The notes beneath the pieces are model-generated. The model was given only the letters and a program-made list of their open reading frames with translations, made no database searches and was not told where the DNA came from. A DNA stretch of 64,000 nt from Globodera rostochiensis. Lineage: Eukaryota; Nematoda; Chromadorea; Rhabditida; Heteroderidae. Positions within the stretch are counted from its first letter, which is position 1. Every line of letters begins with the position of its first letter. The DNA is taken from the NCBI GenBank assembly GCA_018350325.1, contig JAEVLN010000006.1, positions 3,400,056 to 3,464,055 of the forward strand, read 5' to 3'. The position numbers and the translations under genes were made by a program. This document shows positions 50,761 through 61,222 of this stretch, piece by piece.

Positions 50761-51927
50761 TCCATGTAAAAATTCGCTTGGTGTGCTTTAAGTTTAGCTA
50801 TATTTACTTTGAAAATTTCGCCCAATCTTGAGACAGCATCAACGCTGGCCTTTTTCCCTTTAAATAAAAATATTATCTAATTAGTTTAATTAACAGCATT
50901 ACTTGTTATTAAATAATATCACCTATTTTAGTTCTAATCTGATGCAGGTGATTTGGATCTGTCCATAAATTGGTCCAAATTAAATTAAATTGCGCTAAAA
51001 ATTCTTTCTTGTCAATAATGTCAAAAAATGCTTTATCATCTTCGGTTTTGCCAAATTTGTAAAGTTTTTCTGTATTGAATTTGGCAGCGTCAACAAAGGC
51101 CAAGTCGACAAGTGGGATTTGATTCTCAAGTTTAGTTAGGTTTATTACCCAATTGGCTATCTAAGAAAAAATAAATTAGTTTTTAATAATTGTACAAAAA
51201 AATCTTTGATCAAATTTAAAATCTCCAAAAACGCCATAATTAGCACAATGATTTAAAAATAATGTGGGCACCCCGACCTTGAGGACCCAATTTTTTTTGT
51301 TGATCCAACAAATTTTAATCAAGATCACAAATAATGGGGTAAAAAATGAACTATAATTTCAAATAACGTAAAGCTAAATATTAAAAAACATACATCCGAG
51401 GTTTCCCTGCGTTACGTGCCACCATAACTAAAAGTGAACCAATTTTAAAATCTAATAAACCCAGCCAATTCATTAGCGCATCCTTGTTATCGTTGCGATA
51501 CACACGTTCGGTCAACAAAATTAGCGATTTTTTGAACAAACGCATGAACAGAAACTCAATTTTCAATTTTCGTGCCGTCGATGCTGCAACGATAGGCAAA
51601 TTTTTCAAAAATTTTTGCTCAATTTCAGCCATTTCAATCTCAATTTCTGACAAAATTGAAACATCGTTTCCGACGAGATTCTGCACAATTCGGATGTGTT
51701 CAGTGATTAATTCTGCGGTGTTCTTTGGATCCAATTTATGTATATTAATTAATGCTAATATTTTATTTGCGTTTTGTTTCATGTTTTGTTGCCACAACGA
51801 CGGGAATCCATCGACCTTTGCAGAATGGTTGATTGTTGTAATGGCAACAAAAATGACCAACTCTACATCGTCAAACTTAAAATGATCAAATGGTTGAGAA
51901 ACATTTGGTCCCGGATTCGCATTCGCA
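50691..51927 (-). CDS. Unrecognised protein, helical, probably 5'-incomplete
   Basis: A long exon runs from acceptor TTGTATTAG at 51927 (ANANPGPNVSQPFDHFKFDD, VELVIFVAITTINHSAK) to the GNAGK-like end near 51405. It is followed by an exon beginning IANWVINLTKLENQIPLVD near 51160 and, in phase, an exon ending at 50691. The middle is helical with many Ile/Leu/Lys residues. No start codon or domain was recognised. Low-complexity coding-like sequence lies directly upstream, so both may belong to one larger gene. Confidence 0.4.
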
Positions 51928-51965
51928 CTAATACAATATTTGGTTGAAGCGGAATATTATGATGA

Positions 51966-54070
51966 TCAATTGAACTTTGTTTTAGTGGATTTCAATTTTG
52001 ATCCGTTGAATTTGTTTGCGAAGTACTTGCATTTGGAGATTGATTTTTGCTGAGGTTTTGAATTCTGATCGGATAATTTTGCATGTGATTTTCCGCGTTT
52101 AGGGAAGCTCGGTTTGATAACAATTACATGGTTTTCAGCAGGCTCACGTTTGTTCAAATTTGTAAAAAACGGATTGTCAGGGTGATCTTGTATTTGAAGT
52201 GTACTATGGTTTTCAGCTTGTTGATTGTCTGGGTGAGTGTTGATGTTGAACGTGGTGTTGTGGTGGGTCACGTTCTTCATTTTGTAATTCTTGGTGTAGT
52301 TTTTGTTGAGCTTGATTATATGCTATTTGTGCTAACTGTAAAGGTTGACTTTGCATTTTTGGCAATACAATTGGTTGTCCGGGTAAATGGGGAGGTAACT
52401 GTAGATGTTGACTTGGTAATGCCGGTACTAATACAGTGGGGTGTAAATTTAATGGCACAAGAACAGGGTGTCCAGGTAAATGTTGCGGTAACAAAACTGA
52501 TTGTCCATATAATGTTGATTGTGTTGGCACGAGTTTTCCAGGTAAATATGATGGCATATGTATAAGTTGACCAGGTATATTTTGTACCGAAACGGGTTGA
52601 GGAAGAATGTGTTGTTCTGGAGGGTAATGTGTTGGGTACGGGTGAAGGTGTACATTTACTGGTTGACTAGAAGGAGTCGGTAAAACTGACATAAATACGG
52701 GTTGACCATGCAAATTCTGTGTTTTCAGTGTTGCCAGTTCTGCTTGATCAGACAAATTTTGGTTAGGTTCTTGTGACGATGTCTGTGCATTACGTGCTGG
52801 GTCGTTTCGTAAATTCCGCCACATATATTTTATGTAGTAATTTTAGACATTATAACTTTATTCATACCGCACTAAACCGGTTAAACCTTATACCATTGGA
52901 AAGCTCTATATAAATAGAAATTATTTGTAAAACTAAACAAAGCAGTAAATCAAAGTTTAAAAAAGTTATGGGCAGAAAACTACGAATAAGCCCTATTTTT
53001 GGCAATTTTACATTATAACTTTTTTGAAACTTATCAAAATACTTCGACTTTGCTGTAATGCTTTTTCTACTCATTTAGTGCTTTCCAATAGTATAACGTT
53101 TAACCGGTTTAGTGCGGTATGAATAATGTTATAATGTCTAAAATTAATACATAAAATATATGTGGCAGATTTACGAAACGCCCTGGCGGATTTACGAAAC
53201 GCCCATAGTGGCAGAATTTACGAAACGACCTAGCACCTGTGCATTAGCACGTAATGATGACGCACTTTTCTTTTTCTGTTCATGAAGTTGCCTAGAGCTA
53301 CTTTGTTGTTGGTGTTGTGATTCTTGTGAATGATGGTGTTGAATATTTACATAATTCCGTTTAGATTGATCACGTGCAGTCGACAACAAATTTCGATCAG
53401 ACTGATTTTTGGAAAGTGATGACGATTTTTGATTGTGATCAGGTGGTGAATGTCGATGTTGATCTTTTGAATAACTTGGACGATGGTGTCGTCGATGTTT
53501 ATCCGGAGATGAAGCTCGTCGATTTTGATCTTGTGATGAATGTTGTTGAGCATTCCGTGAAAAAGAGTGACCTAAAGAAGAACCTTTCGATACGGCTTTC
53601 GTTGATTACGATCAGGCGAAGGATTCTGTGCTCGCGAATATTTGCGTCGAGGACTACGATTATGCGGTAAAACAGTCTGTCGGCCATTTTTTCTTAATGA
53701 TTCTAATAAATTTCTCAAATCATTTTGATGCAGATTTTTTTTTGATGAACTTTTTGAGCTCGATGAATTATGCGGTATTGAATTTGAACTTTTTTCTGAC
53801 AATGACACGGCTTGCGCAACAGTTGTTTGATCTTCGGGCCATAAAATTTGTTGTACTGCTGGGGTTTTTTCTTGTTGTGGTAATGCTTCTTCCATTGCTA
53901 ATGGAGTTTAATAGCCTTTGTGATGGATCTTTTCCTCCCTGGGGCAATGCTTCTTCCATTGTTTGATCCTCATCATCTTTCTCCGATAAAGGAGCATTCA
54001 AATCAATCAACAAATGTTGCTTTCCTTTTTTGTTGCTGAACTTCTGGTTTGGGTTGCTAATAACAAACAA
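51966..54070 (-). pseudogene. Frame-broken Gln/Pro/Ser-rich gene of unknown function
   Basis: From 54070 the sequence reads MFVISNPNQKFSNKKGKQHL then a DLNAPLS segment. An Arg/Ser-rich part follows (RASSPDKHRRHHRPSYSKDQ), then Gln-rich (HHHSQESQHQQQSSSRQL), then repeats of LPGQPV/LPGHPV-like motifs (52750-52330), then a basic tail. The frame breaks at least three times (near 53905, 53575 and 52250) and is interrupted by an element at 52793-53236. Strong compositional bias shows it was coding. It is a decayed gene, or the assembly has small indels here. No conserved domain is seen. Confidence 0.5.
52793..53236. mobile_element. Long-TIR Mutator-like MITE (444 bp) inserted in a reading frame
   Basis: Ends CGTGCTGGGTCGTTTCGTAA and, inverted, GTGCTAGGTCGTTTCGTAA. 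Near-perfect inverted arms of about 115 bp cover 52795-52915 and 53065-53235, with the end repeated about three times at the right. CTGTGCATTA flanks both sides (52783-52792 and 53237-53246), a 10-bp target duplication. The flanking minus-strand frames read ...ANAQ at one side and ...NAQTSSQEP at the other, i.e. the duplication lies in codons. Confidence 0.88.
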
Positions 54071-54770
54071 ATTATTTTAAATTTAAATCTAATATTTTTG
54101 GTCATGATTTTTTTTAGCTTTTATTAGTAGGGATCAAGGTGACCCAAATACCATATGGCATTTGCCATATTTTGGGTGTCCGCGCCATATCTTTGCCATA
54201 TTTTTACGATTTGCCATATTTTTGCGATTTTTGAAAATATGCCCAAACCGCTGACCCCTCCCGCTAAAGTATTCACAAACAAATTTTTTTTTGAAAAATT
54301 TGAATTGGCAACCGAAAATCGAACTTTTTAAAAAAATGGAGTTTAATAGCCTTTGTGATGGATCTTTTCCTCCCTGGGGCAATGCTTCTTCCATTGTTTG
54401 ATCCTCATCATCTTTCTCCGATAAAGGAGCATTCAAATCAATCAACAAATGTTGCTTTCCTTTTTTGTTGCTGAACTTCTGGTTTGGGTTGCTAATAACA
54501 AACAAATTATTTTAAATTTAAATCTAATATTTTTGGTCATGATTTTTTTTAGCTTTTATTAGTAGGGATCAAGGTGACCCAAATACCATATGGCATTTGC
54601 CATATTTTGGGTGTCCGCGCCATATCTTTGCCATATTTTTACGATTTGCCATATTTTTGCGATTTTTGAAAATATGCCCAAACCGCTGACCCCTCCCGCT
54701 AAAGTATTCACAAACAAATTTTTTTTTGAAAAATTTGAATTGGCAACCGAAAATCGAACTTTTTAAAAAA
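53901..54770. repeat. 435-bp tandem duplication
   Basis: 53901-54335 is repeated at 54336-54770 with almost no differences. Each copy contains the presumed first exon of the Gln/Pro/Ser-rich gene (MFVISNPNQKFSNKKGKQHL on the minus strand) plus upstream DNA with GCCATATTTT repeats. Two potential start exons therefore exist. Confidence 0.93.
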
Positions 54771-55152
54771 AATTGGTTAACAAAAATGGACGCAAAATTG
54801 ACCCCTAAAAATCGAACATTTTTTGGAAAAATTGCTTGACACAATGCAATAAAAAAGCACGATGTTTTCCTTTCCCGTCCACTTGCTCAAAAAGATGAAA
54901 ACGAGTGAGAAATTTTTAGGCAATTTGAAACATTTATAATACTATAATGTCATATTTTTTGCCATATTTTTGTACCTTGGCGCCATATTTTTTCCGTATT
55001 TTTGGACTCCCGCGCCATATTTTTCACTATTGGAATGGGTCATTCTTGGTAGGGATATAGGATTTATATATTGATTAAAATCGTTATGGACTAAAACCCC
55101 AAAATATGTGCTAAACACCAAAAATTCCAACTACTCTGCTATATTTAGGCTT
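54771..55152. other. Spacer with GCCATATTTT repeats
   Basis: The motif GCCATATTTTT recurs here (54955-55025) and inside both 435-bp copies, with inverted GACCCA/TGGGTC boxes at the outer ends (about 54573 and 55040). It may be another motif-iterating element; no target duplication was identified. Confidence 0.4.
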
Positions 55153-55160
55153 CTCTTATG

Positions 55161-55324
55161 TAGGATTGGCGGTTCATTGGAATTCTTCGGTTAGTCAAAC
55201 CAAACCGAAGAGCCGGAAATCTTTTTGGGTATCCGAACGGTAGAATCAAGCCCTTCTGGTATCCGAATCGAAAAAATGCCGTTTCTATGGTTCGGTCCGG
55301 TTTGGTTCAAAACCGCCAACCCTA
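55161..55324. mobile_element. hAT-like motif-iterating MITE (164 bp)
   Basis: TAGGATTGGCGGTTC at the left and the inverse GAACC...GCCAACCCTA at the right. Flanks CTCTTATG (55153-55160) and CTCGTATG (55325-55332) match at 7 of 8 bases. ACCGAA/TTCGGT and ATCCGAA motifs repeat inside. Confidence 0.8.
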
Positions 55325-55420
55325 CTCGTATGATAATTTATTATTATAGGTATGTACTGAATACCATTGAAATTATGTGGTTTTTTCAGTTGAATTAGAA
55401 GAAGAGTCAGCTAACGGTAT

Positions 55421-56225
55421 TTATGCTAATGACGTGTTAATTGACAAATATTTATCGGTTGAAGCATTGGACTCTCTTATCCTGAACAAATACTCCTTAA
55501 TTTAATTTTTTTTAAAGCAACCAGCAATAAAAATAGAAAATTTACTTTCTGGACAGTTTTTCGTTTTTTAAATGGCAAAACCAACGGAAGTTCATTTAAA
55601 TCTGGCAATTCTTTTTTAATATTATGATTTTGAGTTTCTTCAATCTGCGGTTGAAATTGTTTTCCTGCAAAATTATAATAAGGTTAGGATAAATTTTTAA
55701 GCAAGTATATTTTTCAGCTTCCCCAAAAACTACTATTAAAACCATTTTCCGGTGCAAAATGTTCATTGGAAAGTAATAAATTTGGGTTAACATTTAACGG
55801 ATGATATTCTTTTCAATTCTTGTTTATTCAAAATTGGGATTTCAGCTACGTGCTTACCTTTTATGTTAATATTATGTAATTATTTTTAATTGAATTAAAC
55901 CATTGTCCTTTGGAGGATATTCAATTTGTTTTCTGATAAATGTTGGGTACTCCATTGACAACGACAGCTTAAGTACGTCGCCAATATTTAAATTTGGAAT
56001 GCCTGAGGCATATTGTTTAGGGTTACGCTCCATGACAGTGACATCATTACTGATTTTTTGAACGGCTGCTAAAACTTTGTACAAAATTACTTTCAGAATC
56101 AGTTTTATTACCATTATTGGTCGATGTTGAGGAATATTCCTTGAATGCTGAGCGTGGACTATGGAAAACTGTTGCCGATTTTGTGAATTTTCAGATGGTG
56201 AAATTTCACTCTGGAACAATTCCAT
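55421..56225 (-). CDS. Unrecognised 172-aa protein with a DLNxxP motif
   Basis: Three exons (56225-55901, 55664-55546, 55495-55421) join in phase from ATG to TAA with canonical splice sites. The protein starts MELFQSEISPSENSQNRQQF, has one hydrophobic patch (IMVIKLILKVILYKVL), then PNLNIGDVLKLSLSMEYP, KKELPDLNELPLVLPF and a basic FKKRKTVQK. No signal peptide is present. DLNELP fits the plant EAR-type DLNxxP pattern, possibly by chance. It is next to the Gln/Pro/Ser-rich gene, which also has a DLNAPLS segment, so the two may be related. Confidence 0.5.
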
Positions 56226-56912
56226 TTGCCAAATAATTTCAAATTTGACCAGAACCGTTGCAAAAAAAAATATATAATTTCATCTAGAAATTTTTATTAG
56301 TAATTTATATTTTCACGAATGAAATATTAGATTGCTATGAAGACTATGCAAGTTCATCCAGAAATTTTTATTAGTAATTTATATTATATTTAAAATTTCC
56401 ATATTTTTTTACGAATGAAATATGGATTGCTATGAATACTACTATAATGTTGTTTAAGGCTTAATTTTGACGTTGGATATGATTTTATATTGTATTTCTT
56501 AAAATCAATATTTGGAATTCTTTTCTTGTATTTTTAAAGAAGATTTTTATATATATGTTACGGGTAATTTTTGGAAATTCTAAAATTTTGAAGTCTATAA
56601 CTTTCAACTAAATCTAACAAATAAGATGCCATTCGAAAGCTCTAAATAAGAAACCAAGCGGTTCAATATTTTTTAAAAGTTTAAGGTCAAAAAGCATCCA
56701 AAATCAGGGTTCTAGTTTTTTATTAAAATAACTTTTTCACGAATCGTTTGTTTGATTTGGTTGAGAAAAAAATTATAAACTTTCAAATTTTAAATTTCCA
56801 AAATTAATTTTGTTTTAAATATTATACATCCAAACATATTTATTTTTTACCCAAATGTTTACACATTATCCATTTTCAAAAATTATTATGCAAACTATTC
56901 AAATTATATTGA
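56226..56912. other. Intergenic, possible relic of the long-TIR MITE family
   Basis: Two direct copies of a roughly 55-bp AT-rich segment (CATCTAGAAATTTTTATTAG and CATCCAGAAATTTTTATTAG). The stretch 56570-56790 contains GCCATTCGAAAGCTCTAAAT, the box shared with the centres of the elements at 20220, 31731 and 52793. Ends were not found. Confidence 0.4.
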
Positions 56913-58105
56913 TCAATTTGGCTTTCCGCCACAAAAGTTGATACAATCATGGAATGTAGGAAAGTTGTTGTAATTGCCTTTTGCGCCAAAATAAGAGAAG
57001 CGCCAACAGGACTGTTTAAAATTGCATTTTACTCATCAAAAATTTCAAAGTTTGGAAACAGACCTTAATATCGGCACTCCACGCAAAGCGAGGCTTATCC
57101 GGCACACCTTCGGCAAATGTTCCAGAATCATCCGGAAGTGAACAGACAAAATCTAAATTTTTTTATTATAATAATTTAATAATTATGCATAATATTATGT
57201 TCTACCTTTAGTAGGACAACACAGCGAATCCGGGTAGCAATTGTGCCCCTCAGGACACCTTCCAGCAGCACACTCAATGTAATGACCGTCCGGGACCAAA
57301 TGAGTGGCATTACATCGTTCAGCTATATTAAGCATAATTTTTGTTTTATTTTTTTGATCAGCATTGTGGCTCATTTGTAGTTTAATCCGAAAGTAATATT
57401 GAGACTTAGGTAAATTACCTCAAGATTCTCATACGGATTTCTATCTTTCTCGTACCTTATGTCCGATTTCTAGTTAAAGTACCTCACCTAAAACCCATTC
57501 TTGAGATTTTACAGACGATTTGGCGCATGCTTTACGACACTCGGTCGTTGTTTCGAACCTGTTAAAATTACCCGCGCAACCTTTGTAGATGAATGGCTGA
57601 CAAGAACCTTTAAGGACAAAAGTGAACATAATTTTTTAAATTTGTTCTCTAAAATTTGATTTTTTTAGACAATTGTCACTCCATTTTTATTTTGCTTGCT
57701 TAAACTGGAACCAATAAAATCAATTAACATTCGTACCCAACTGATGGTTATAATAGAACTTTTTGCTTCTGCCTGGCCCATCCATAGGGCATGGCACACC
57801 CAAATCTCTTGGCTCGAAGCAGCCTAAAGGGACCATGAACTATTTATTATAAGTAACTAGATTGGTCCAAAGTTTTAGATCAACTCAACTCATAAACCTT
57901 AATTTTTGAATTATAAAAAACATAAATGCAAATAAATTCCTTTTAAGACATCATAAGCATTATCAGCACTTTCTTCAATTCTGTCGTTTTGCTGTTGTTT
58001 CTGTTGCTGCTCCCCGTCCGCACCAAGCAGGAAGAGATGAAGCAGTAGTATAACAAAAACCTTACAACCGCAGAACAAAGCTGAACACCGACGAGCAAGA
58101 AACAT
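56913..58105 (-). CDS. Secreted protein with two Kunitz domains and a Cys-rich domain
   Basis: A signal peptide at 58105 ([18 protein letters not shown]) is followed by a Gln-rich linker. Kunitz 1 starts [15 protein letters not shown] and continues [17 protein letters not shown] and CRKAC, with all six cysteines. Next is a lustrin/EB-like Cys-rich unit ([17 protein letters not shown]). Kunitz 2 follows: [20 protein letters not shown], then [17 protein letters not shown] and CINFC, lacking the cysteines of the 14-38 pair. The stop is at 56913. Kunitz proteins inhibit serine proteases or act as matrix proteins; the loss of one disulfide in domain 2 makes inhibition by it less likely (inference). 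Exon 1 to 2 splicing was not resolved. Confidence 0.8.
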
Positions 58106-58655
58106 TTTGTGTTGTGAGGAAATAGTGGGAATAATGAATGCGAGTTGAGGAATGAATGGAGAGGAGGAATGGGCGTGAAAAAAAGGCGATCATTTGGTTT
58201 GAATGGGGAGAGCAGTTTGATGAATAGGAGGGGGAGTGGAGAGTGGGGGGGCATAAAACCATTCACAATGGACGGACACAAATTGTGGAAAGAAATGTTG
58301 GTAAAACAGTTTTAAAACTTGCGTAAGAAAATATTTAGTTCAAAAGATGCTGAATTAGAAACTACAAGACGAAGCTGGATTTCAAGTCATATTTGCTGGT
58401 GTTAAAATTTAATTTCGTTGTTGTAAGGCGTCATTTTTACAATATTTAATTTTTTATGTATGATAAAAAATCTACAAAAATAGTGGACAAATAAAGTCAA
58501 ATTATAAAAGACACAGTGAGATCTGTACATATCTTGATGATCTTTACGAAAATGGAGGTCCGATTGGCGGAGCAGACCATGTGATTGAAATTGACGAAAT
58601 AAATATGTTTAACAGGCTATTCCGCCCCTAGAGAACTATTTTTTCGTGCTTATCG
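58106..58655. other. Upstream region of the Kunitz gene
   Basis: It should hold the promoter of the Kunitz gene at 58105. A purine-rich stretch lies at 58140-58260. No other gene is supported. Confidence 0.45.
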
Positions 58656-58663
58656 TGCGAGCT

Positions 58664-59459
58664 AGGTTGTTCCGGTTTTCGGTTAACCGGGTTTTCAGAA
58701 ACTCGGTTTTTGTAACCGGTTTGGAACTTATGACCGGTTAATTGACCGGTTTTTCGGGATTATGACCAGTGTTTTCCTGTTCCAACTTTTTTAGATCTGT
58801 AAACGTTTCGAAAATATTTTTCATTCAAAATAATAATATTTTAATTTGATTAATTTGTAAGTAATTTTTGTAAATTTTCTTTTGAACAGTGGAATCGAGA
58901 CTTTAATTTGGGTGAGAATCGAGATTAAAGGATTTGGAACCGAGATTCGTGACTGAGAAATTTTTCAAGGTTTAGACTCGAGAGCGAGACATTCCCCCGA
59001 GACTCGAGATCTTGACCTAAAAACCGAGAAATTACTCGACTCGAGATCCATAGACTTTAAAAGCAGAATTCGCAAAAATTATTTTTTTTGAAAATTTTTT
59101 AACAAAAAAAATTCCTTATTTCCAACCCCCAAATGTTGAAAAAAAATTGTTGGAGTCGAGAAATATGGCTAAAACCGCATATTTCATGCGAAAAAATAAA
59201 GATCTAAAATGTCCTTATTTCTAACCCCAAAATGTTATTTTTTGCCCATGATGTCCTTATTTTGAAAAATTTTAGTTACGACCCCTGCACTGAGCTATAC
59301 TTGCATTGAGTGCACTAGAAATTAGAATAATTTAAAATTAACCAAAAAAGTCCAATAACTAGGGGTGCTTAAACCGTCGGTTGGGTACCCGGTTATCGGT
59401 TAACCGGGATTTTGAACAACCGGTTTTCGTAACCGTTTAACCGGTACTGGACAACCCTA
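58664..59459. mobile_element. hAT-like composite MITE (796 bp), exact 8-bp TSD
   Basis: TAGGTTGTTCCGG at the left; CTGGACAACCCTA at the right. GTGCGAGC flanks both sides exactly (58656-58663, 59460-59467). The ends repeat AACCGG/CCGGTT; the middle (58900-59055) repeats TCGAGA, so a second family is probably nested within. It separates the two Kunitz genes. No transposase is seen. Confidence 0.85.
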
Positions 59460-59594
59460 GTGCGAGCTCAGCAGTTTGGCATATGAAGGAATATTTTCAA
59501 ACTTACCCCAATGCCTACCAATTTAAAGCAAATTTATCAAATTAAAACTAATTCATAACAGAGATTGGTCACCAATTGGACAAAATCAATTTTG

Positions 59595-60038
59595 CTATTG
59601 GCAGAATTTTTTGCATTCAGAAAACTTTCGAAAATTGTTGAAGTTGCCTCCGGCACCGAAATAGGAGAAAATGGTGCAACTGCCGAGTCCTGTATTGTAG
59701 GCATATCGTCTGAAATGTTTGTAGACTTCAGCTGCGGACTCGTGACCAGAGTCTGTATCCATACGACAAACGGTCTCTGTTAAACAAAAAATCAAATATA
59801 TATGTTCGGAAAACACTATGATTTTTCTTGAATTTTTTTAATACAAAAAATCCTTTAAAATGATTCAAATCAATCAATTGGTTAGGGTTTTTAAATATTT
59901 TTTATCTAGCACCTTTATCTGGGCAACAGAATCCGACATCGATACATTGATATCCCTCTTGGCAGTCCTTTTTCTCAGTTGAACATTTTTCCAAAGTCCC
60001 AATTAAATTCGGGCGCCATGGAGCATTGCATTGCACAC
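59595..60038 (-). CDS. Partial second Kunitz/Cys-rich gene (3' exons)
   Basis: Exon 60038-59913 encodes VQCNAPWRPNLIGTLEKCST and YQCIDVGFCCPDK, the same Cys-rich type as in the neighbouring gene. It joins in phase 1 to 59776-59595: TVCRMDTDSGHESAAEVYKH, then SCTIFSYFGAGGNFNNFRKF and CKKFC, stop at 59595. The Kunitz domain lacks the 14-38 cysteine pair. No first exon with a signal peptide was found above 60038, so the copy may be 5'-truncated or its start may be further up. It is a tandem paralogue of the gene at 56913-58105. Confidence 0.7.
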
Positions 60039-60184
60039 CTATTACGTATAAGTGATGTTTTTTTGGTAAAACCCAACTCGCTATTAAACTTTCTTTCGTA
60101 CTCTGCTCTCTCTCTCTCTTACAGACTAACACTATCTGACTTTTTTGAATTCTCTATTTAACACACGGGGTAGCGCGTTGGGCA

Positions 60185-60293
60185 CTAGGACAAAATCACT
60201 AACGAACAAAATCCCTAATAAGCCAAAAGCGGACGAAATCACTATACCTAATTAGGGATTTTGTCGATTTTGGCTTATTAGAGATTTTGTCCT
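60185..60293. repeat. Hairpin of GACAAAATCNCTAA repeats
   Basis: AGGACAAAATCACTAA, CAAAATCCCTAATAAGCC and GACGAAATCACTA at the left are mirrored by GGCTTATTAGAGATTTTGTC and GATTTTGTCG at the right, giving a near-complete hairpin. No target duplication was found. Confidence 0.6.
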
Positions 60294-61222
60294 GACACGG
60301 CGAATTGGGGTTCATTCTAATTTTTTCAGTTAATAATCCTGTGAATGACTAAACGGTTTAGGCAGCAGATTGTTTATAATTTTTTGAATGCTCAAAATAT
60401 ATTCTTGTGTCAGAATTGTGAAAAATAATAATAACGTAGCTGAAGATCAGCCAGAATAAAATTTCAAAACCCAAAGATCTGGGAGGGGGAGTTTATTAGA
60501 TTTCGTGAGGGTGGTCATATACGGAAAGAATCAATTTTTGAACTAGCCTAAAAATGCAAATATTTCAAAATAGGATCTTTTTCACCCCTCCTTATCTCCT
60601 TGTATTTTGAAATGATCCAAAAAATTGACCATGCTCTGAATTGGGTCCGCCGGGAGTGCTTGGCTGTACTGTTTGGAATAGGAGGGTAATTGAGGTGAAG
60701 GACAACAGCAGCACCGCTTCAACCATTTTGGAAGAGCGTCGAATTTGGGGCATAGTCGGCAGAATTAAATATTTTTAAAAAAATTGGACGGATGGAAGAG
60801 AATTGTGGCTATCTGAAGTGATGGTTGGGTTTGGTTAGAGTAAAATTTTGCGCAAATTCGAGAATTGATCGATCATTCAATGGGCTGAGGCGGTGACACT
60901 GTGATTCCCGGGGGCGAATGTATCGAGAAAAAAAGGTTGAAGTTCTCGGAGAAATTAAATTGTACCAATCCCCACCAGCATCCTCCTTTTAATAACAATG
61001 ATAATTGGTAGTTTCATATTTTAAAAAATTAATTTCTAAACTATATTTTTTTTTAAATTTACAATTTCTTTACGTTTGTTGAGACTCAATTGTCCTAAAA
61101 AATTATAAACATTGCCTATCAGAAAATTACTTTCCCCCCTTATCTTTAAACAACAATTTTTATTCATTCATAATTTATAAATTTGTATGGTTACTCCCAA
61201 ATCATTTTATTTTTATTCAGAA
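60294..61222. other. 5' flank of the SDR gene; nothing recognised
   Basis: AT-rich, no supported exons. TTTTTATTCAG directly before the SDR start codon is an acceptor-like site that could be a trans-splice site for a spliced leader. Confidence 0.4.
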
